The notes under the pieces were generated by a model. That model saw nothing but the letters and a program-made list of their open reading frames with translations, had not been told where the DNA came from and ran no database searches. Position numbers and translations under genes: made by a program. Shown piece after piece: positions 59,907 through 64,000 of a stretch of DNA of 64,000 nt (position 1 is its first letter; each line of letters starts with the position of its first letter). This DNA is from Sporolactobacillus kofuensis (GTDB lineage: Bacteria > Bacillota > Bacilli > Bacillales > Sporolactobacillaceae): contig NZ_JBHSTQ010000001.1 of assembly GCF_042660205.1 (NCBI RefSeq), positions 186,001-250,000 on the forward strand, read 5' to 3'.

Positions 59907-59909
59907 TGG

Positions 59910-59930
59910 TTTGGGGCAATTTTTGGGGCA
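59910..59930 (+). repeat. Integrase arm-type sites, right pair
   Basis: TTTGGGGCA at 59910-59918 and 59922-59930, directly after the int stop and 115 bp before the att core. Same word as the left pair at 18386-18405. Confidence 0.7.
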
Positions 59931-60045
59931 GAATTTGAGTATTGTTTAATTTTTATAGTGTTACATGAGTATTTCCATAAATAAAAAGAGTGCTTAAAAA
60001 TATAGTCTGTGTGTCACGTGTTGTCATGGATATTTACAGTTTTCA

Positions 60046-60091
60046 GGCCTTCTAAGCCGTGGGTCATGGGTTCGAATCCCTTCTGGGACAT
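60046..60091 (+). repeat. attR core (46 bp), tRNA 3' fragment
   Basis: Identical to 18271-18316. It contains only the anticodon arm to the 3' end of tRNA-Arg, without the 5' half, so it is not a functional tRNA. Marks the right end of the prophage. Confidence 0.97.
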
Positions 60092-60107
60092 CATATAGGT
60101 TACAAAT

Positions 60108-60149
60108 AAAAAGCTGAAACGCCTTGATTCCAAGGGTTTTCAGCTTTTT
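60108..60149. terminator. Terminator beyond attR (original tRNA terminator; also ends ald gene)
   Basis: AAAAGCTGAAA / TTTTCAGCTTTTT with an inner CCTTG/CAAGG stem and T tracts. It would have terminated the uninterrupted tRNA and, read from the other side, ends the aldehyde dehydrogenase transcript. Confidence 0.8.
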
Positions 60150-60212
60150 ATTTTTGTATGCTCTCGTGATTTTTAAGCATAGGCACTGATTCCATCATTT
60201 TTTTATGGTTTG

Positions 60213-61718
60213 TCAGTCTAAATCGACCCACACCGATTTAACTTCTGTATACATTTCAAGAGCTGATCTTCCCATTTCACGGCCGAAGCCAGATTGCTTA
60301 AATCCTCCGAATGGCATTGTGGCATCAAATAAATTATAACAATTTACCCAAACGGTTCCTGCCTCTAATGCGTGGGCAATCTTGTGTGCTTTTCGAACAT
60401 CGGTTGTCCATACACCTGCTGCGAGTCCATACTCACTCTCATTGGCTCGTCTGATTACGTCCGTCATCTGTTCATCGTCGTCAAACGGCATCGCAGATAC
60501 TACTGGCCCAAATATTTCCTCTCTCGCGATCGTCATCTCATCTGTTACATCCGTAAAAATAGTTGGTGGAATAAAATAACCGGATCCTTCAATGGTAGTT
60601 CCACCAGTTATTGGGCGTGCACCTTCTTGTTTTCCTTTTTCTAAATAGCCTCTAACGGTCTCAAATTGTTTTGCTGAAACAAGTGGACCAACTTGAGTTT
60701 CTTCCTCAATACCGGGACCGACTTTTAGCTTTGCAGCCTGATCTGCCATATCAGACAAAAAGCGATCGTAGATTTTTTTATGGATGTACAAACGTGAACC
60801 AGCCGTGCACACTTGTCCTTGATTAAAGAATATGCTACGAAGAGCACCTGGAATTGCTTTACTAAAGTCAGCATCAGGAAAAATAATATTGGGTGACTTT
60901 CCTCCTAATTCAAAGGTTACGCGTTTTAGGTACTTGGATGCATCACGCATGATACTTTTTCCTACTTCAGTGGATCCGGTAAACGCAATTTTTCTGATCC
61001 TAGGATGATTGGTCATTGCAGTACCTATACGATGTCCATACCCTGAAACAATATTGACAACACCTTCTGGAAATCCAGCTTGCTGAATTAATTCAGCAAG
61101 AAAGAGTACGGACAAAGGCGTATTTTCTGCAGATTTTAAAATCACGACATTCCCGGTAGCAAGTGCTGCTCCCAATTTCCAGGACGCCATTAATAACGGA
61201 AAATTCCAAGGCACGATTTGACCACATACCCCAATCGGCTCGCGTCGTGTGTATGTGAAAACATTGGGATGCATCGAATTATTGATCACTTCTCCACTGA
61301 ACTTGTTGACCCAACCTGCATAGTATCGGAAATGATCAATCACTAACGGTATATCAGCATTTCTGGTTTCTCGAATTGGCTTTCCGTTGTCAAGCGTTTC
61401 TAATTGTGCAATTGCCTCAAGATTTTCCTCAATTAAATCTGCTAACTTCCAAATTAATCGGCTTCGATCACTTGCTGACATTTTGGACCAAGGACCGTGA
61501 AATGCTTTCTCTGCTTCATCAACAGCCCGATCGATATCTTGTTCACCAGCCTCATATACTTCGCACAAAACTTCGCCCGTTGCAGGATTAATGCTTTTGA
61601 AACTTTTACCTGAAATGGATTCAACAAATTGACCGCCAATGAAAAGTTTTTTCGGGGATTTATTCAAGAATGCTTCTACTTTTGCGTCCAGTTTTATTTT
61701 CTGAATGGTGTGATTCAA
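60213..61718 (-). CDS. NAD(P)-dependent aldehyde dehydrogenase
   Basis: 501 residues, complete ALDH: KPNVFTY-like region, catalytic Glu in VTFELGGKSPN, catalytic Cys in FNQGQVCTAGSRLYIH, and C-terminal FGGFKQSGFGREMG. It oxidises an aldehyde to the acid; the substrate is not evident. TTG 61718 follows AAGGAGT. Divergent from a zinc alcohol dehydrogenase across 165 bp, so an alcohol-to-acid route is plausible. Confidence 0.94.
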   Translation of the reverse strand: MNHTIQKIKLDAKVEAFLNKSPKKLFIGGQFVESISGKSFKSINPATGEVLCEVYEAGEQDIDRAVDEAEKAFHGPWSKMSASDRSRLIWKLADLIEENLEAIAQLETLDNGKPIRETRNADIPLVIDHFRYYAGWVNKFSGEVINNSMHPNVFTYTRREPIGVCGQIVPWNFPLLMASWKLGAALATGNVVILKSAENTPLSVLFLAELIQQAGFPEGVVNIVSGYGHRIGTAMTNHPRIRKIAFTGSTEVGKSIMRDASKYLKRVTFELGGKSPNIIFPDADFSKAIPGALRSIFFNQGQVCTAGSRLYIHKKIYDRFLSDMADQAAKLKVGPGIEEETQVGPLVSAKQFETVRGYLEKGKQEGARPITGGTTIEGSGYFIPPTIFTDVTDEMTIAREEIFGPVVSAMPFDDDEQMTDVIRRANESEYGLAAGVWTTDVRKAHKIAHALEAGTVWVNCYNLFDATMPFGGFKQSGFGREMGRSALEMYTEVKSVWVDLD

Positions 61719-61883
61719 ATGAATGACTCCTTTTTAAGGTTCTCATGAAGCTTACGTTATTTTTTGTCATTAAATTGTTAAGTATTCAATTTCAAATACG
61801 CACCTTTTAATGAATAAAAAAAATTATTCTACACAAATTAGAACGAGACAAAATTTTTCTTTGAACTAAAGGATGATCCGGAA

Positions 61884-62933
61884 ATGAAAGCAGCTGTTCT
61901 CGAAAAATATAAAGAACCCCTTTCTATCAAAGATATAAAGGAGCCTGTATTAGCACCAGATGGAGTGATTATAAAGTTAAGAGCTTGCGGTGTATGTAGA
62001 AGTGATTGGCATGGCTGGATGGGTGACTGGACAGGGTTTATTCCACCACTGCCACATATTCTAGGTCATGAAATGAGCGGAGAAGTTGAAGAAATAGGGA
62101 AAAATGTCCGGAATTTCAAAAAGGGCGATCGCGTGATTATACCCTTTACTCTTGGCGATGGAACATGCCCGCATTGTTTATCAGGTCACTCTAACGTTTG
62201 TGATCATCAAGTCATGCCAGGCTTTACATATAACGGAGGTTTTGCTGAATACACACATGTGCCAAAAGCAGACAACAATCTTATGCATTTGCCGGATGGT
62301 GTGAAATTCGTTGAAGCCAGCGCCATGGGTTGCCGATTCATGACTGCATTTCATGGGATAACTAGCCAAGGAAACGTGCGTCCTGGTGATTGGGTAGCAA
62401 TTTTTGGTGCAGGAGGAGTTGGGCTTTCGGCAACCCAGATTTGCACAGCGATTGGTGCCAATGTCATTACAGTCGATATTTCCGATGATAAGTTACAATT
62501 CGCGAAAAAAATCGGAGCAGTTGAAACGATAAATAGTAAAAACGAAAATCCTGCCGAAGCGATTAAAGAAATCACAAAAGGCGGAGCGCAAGTAGGGGTA
62601 GATGCCCTAGGCATCCAAGAAACGATGCTTAATTCCATTCTGTGCCTTGATAAACGCGGCAGACATGTACAAATCGGTATGACTCCTTTCGGCGATAAAG
62701 GTCATCTTAAAATCCCAGTTAATGATATCGTTCGTCGAGAAATCCAATTCAAAGGCTCTTTCGGCATGCCGATTTCTGAATTTCCAGGGATGTTGCAAAT
62801 GGTGGAAAAAAAGCGTCTTGAACCTGGTGAATTAGTCACAAAGACCATTTCATTGGAAGATATTGATAAAGCGATTCATGATATGACAACATTTTCTGGA
62901 TTTGGTGTTTCTGTGGTCACAAAATTTGATTGA
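61884..62933 (+). CDS. Zinc-dependent alcohol dehydrogenase
   Basis: 349 residues, MDR family: catalytic zinc ligands in CGVCRSDWHGW and ILGHEMSGEVEEIG, and the nucleotide loop GAGGVGLSATQI. The structural-zinc loop DGTCPHCLSGHSNVCD has three Cys plus Asp rather than four Cys. It likely acts on a short-chain or aromatic alcohol together with the divergent aldehyde dehydrogenase. Confidence 0.93.
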   Translation: MKAAVLEKYKEPLSIKDIKEPVLAPDGVIIKLRACGVCRSDWHGWMGDWTGFIPPLPHILGHEMSGEVEEIGKNVRNFKKGDRVIIPFTLGDGTCPHCLSGHSNVCDHQVMPGFTYNGGFAEYTHVPKADNNLMHLPDGVKFVEASAMGCRFMTAFHGITSQGNVRPGDWVAIFGAGGVGLSATQICTAIGANVITVDISDDKLQFAKKIGAVETINSKNENPAEAIKEITKGGAQVGVDALGIQETMLNSILCLDKRGRHVQIGMTPFGDKGHLKIPVNDIVRREIQFKGSFGMPISEFPGMLQMVEKKRLEPGELVTKTISLEDIDKAIHDMTTFSGFGVSVVTKFD

Positions 62934-62972
62934 GAAACGACCTGGCGTGTGCAGAATACAAACGATGATGAA

Positions 62973-63010
62973 AAACGGACAGACCTCTAAATGAAGAGAT
63001 CCGTCCGTTT
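62973..63010 (+). terminator. Bidirectional terminator after adh
   Basis: AAACGGAC / GTCCGTTT with an inner CTCT/AGAG pair and a T tract on both sides, between convergent genes. Confidence 0.85.
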
Positions 63011-63033
63011 ATTTTTTATTAATTGTCTATCTC

Positions 63034-64000
63034 TCAGTAATCGTAACTCTTGTCATAATGTAACTTTTCTTGAGACAAAAGCCGTTTTGCGTGATAAGAC
63101 GAGAAATTAAAGGATTGCCAATCCATTTTATTGAGTTCTTGTTTTCGCTCGTATAAGTAATTCTCTATCGGTCCGGCAATCTGGTCGTCCTTCGCGTGAA
63201 GAAGACGAATCATGCCGGGAACAGCATCATCTGAGAGCTCCGTAAGATATCCGATATCAATTTTTCCGGTGTGTTCGTACCGATCAATGTTCCATTTCGT
63301 GATGAACGCATCAATAGTCGTAAAATTAATCAGAACCAATGCTGTAATACCGGTGAGTACATAGCATTTAAAGAGATTCATTCGCCCATTCCAGATTCTT
63401 ACTAAGGTGAACATAACCAGTACAAACAAGAAGATCATAAAGGCATGGGTAAACACCCGTAAATAAGTGTACCCATACATTTGTTCATAAAGGTACATAC
63501 GAACAAACGCAGACACCAACATAATTAGTGTGCAGAAAACGAGTAAAGTTTCCAGTGCCTGCATCATACGATTCATTCTGGTAGTTCCTTTTTTTGTACA
63601 ATAGATCAAGAGTAGCAAGATGCTGAAATTAATCAAGGTCACGAGAACTAACTCGAAAAACCCTCTGCGCGCATATTGGGCATAGGTAAATTCAGCAGGA
63701 AGCGCGAATGAAAAGCCACCAAATAAATAAGAGAATTGAATCAATGTAAAGAGCACATAAATGGCATTGATCATGCTAAGTAGTGTACTCGAGATGACCT
63801 GATCAAGGCTGCTTCTTAATGACACAACATGATCCCTATCTTCAAAGACAATGCGCTTTATTTTCGGCTTCCTCATTAAACTCCAAATGTAACTGAACGA
63901 GAGCAATGTAATCACGGTACTAAAGATTGTTCTCGGTATCAACGTTTCAAAAGGAATATGAATAAAAATGTTCGGCAATGCGTCGACCATAGAATTAAAA
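63034..64000 (-). CDS. DUF4173-like multi-pass membrane protein (N terminus outside window)
   Basis: At least 318 residues, open to the window edge. About seven hydrophobic helices; EFTYAQYARRGFFELVLVTLINF, RMYLYEQMYGYTYLRVFTHA and INFTTIDAFITKWNIDRYEH are characteristic of DUF4173/DUF4153-type proteins. The soluble C-terminal tail follows IDIGYLTELSDDAVPGM. Function unknown. The ATG at 63990 is probably internal because relatives are longer. Confidence 0.75.
   Translation of the reverse strand, partial: FNSMVDALPNIFIHIPFETLIPRTIFSTVITLLSFSYIWSLMRKPKIKRIVFEDRDHVVSLRSSLDQVISSTLLSMINAIYVLFTLIQFSYLFGGFSFALPAEFTYAQYARRGFFELVLVTLINFSILLLLIYCTKKGTTRMNRMMQALETLLVFCTLIMLVSAFVRMYLYEQMYGYTYLRVFTHAFMIFLFVLVMFTLVRIWNGRMNLFKCYVLTGITALVLINFTTIDAFITKWNIDRYEHTGKIDIGYLTELSDDAVPGMIRLLHAKDDQIAGPIENYLYERKQELNKMDWQSFNFSSYHAKRLLSQEKLHYDKSYDY

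Noticed and set aside
60046..60091. Second tRNA gene
   Set aside because: Only the 3' half is present; it is the attR copy of the integration core.

Overview
The window comes from a low-GC Gram-positive chromosome, most likely class Bacilli, order Bacillales. The evidence is the ysoA-tig-clpX-lonB-ysxC gene order, strong AGGAGG-type ribosome sites, frequent TTG/GTG starts, Bacillus-type LexA boxes and a class III fructose-bisphosphatase. A Sporolactobacillus-like genus is possible, but that is a guess. No rRNA and no CRISPR array were seen.

Left chromosomal flank (1-18241). A YetF-type membrane protein is cut by the window edge. Next is the protein quality-control cluster ysxC, lonB, clpX, tig and a YsoA-like TPR gene, all on the minus strand, with no lonA where B. 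subtilis has it. Then come an M29 aminopeptidase, a LexA-boxed YolD-like gene followed by an SRAP (HMCES/YedK) DNA-protein crosslink gene, an iron alcohol dehydrogenase, fbp, a DoxX protein, and a SCIFF ribosomal-peptide system (a 50-residue precursor plus a radical SAM maturase).

A temperate siphophage prophage of about 41.8 kb (18271-60091) sits in a tRNA-Arg(TCT) gene. A perfect 46-bp core repeat marks both ends, and paired TTTGGGGCA integrase arm sites lie inside each end. From the left it carries: (i) an unusual plasmid-like module of ribbon-helix-helix proteins, a ParM-type actin and a ParR-like adaptor; (ii) a divergent LexA-boxed pair, a truncated LexA-like DNA-binding protein against a small protein plus a prophage YolD; (iii) a roughly 475-nt minus-strand structured RNA with its own promoter and terminator and a tRNA-Leu-like domain; (iv) lysis genes; (v) tail, head, portal and terminase genes read on the minus strand; (vi) a late-gene switch (ArpU plus a candidate promoter with direct repeats); (vii) replication, recombination and nucleotide genes with many very small ORFs; and (viii) the immunity region (antirepressor, Cro, an operator array, ImmR/ImmA-like pair), a DUF4352 cargo gene and a tyrosine integrase.

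The terminase large subunit has an in-frame TGA where the family has a conserved Trp. As read, the prophage may therefore be unable to package DNA, although immunity, integration, replication and partition genes look intact.

Right flank (60092-64000). A divergent NAD aldehyde dehydrogenase and zinc alcohol dehydrogenase pair is followed by a multi-pass DUF4173-like membrane protein cut by the window edge.

The most interesting items are the structured prophage RNA, the actin partition module inside an integrated phage, the terminase nonsense codon, the variant SCIFF peptide, and the SOS-linked control of the prophage left arm and possibly of its integrase.
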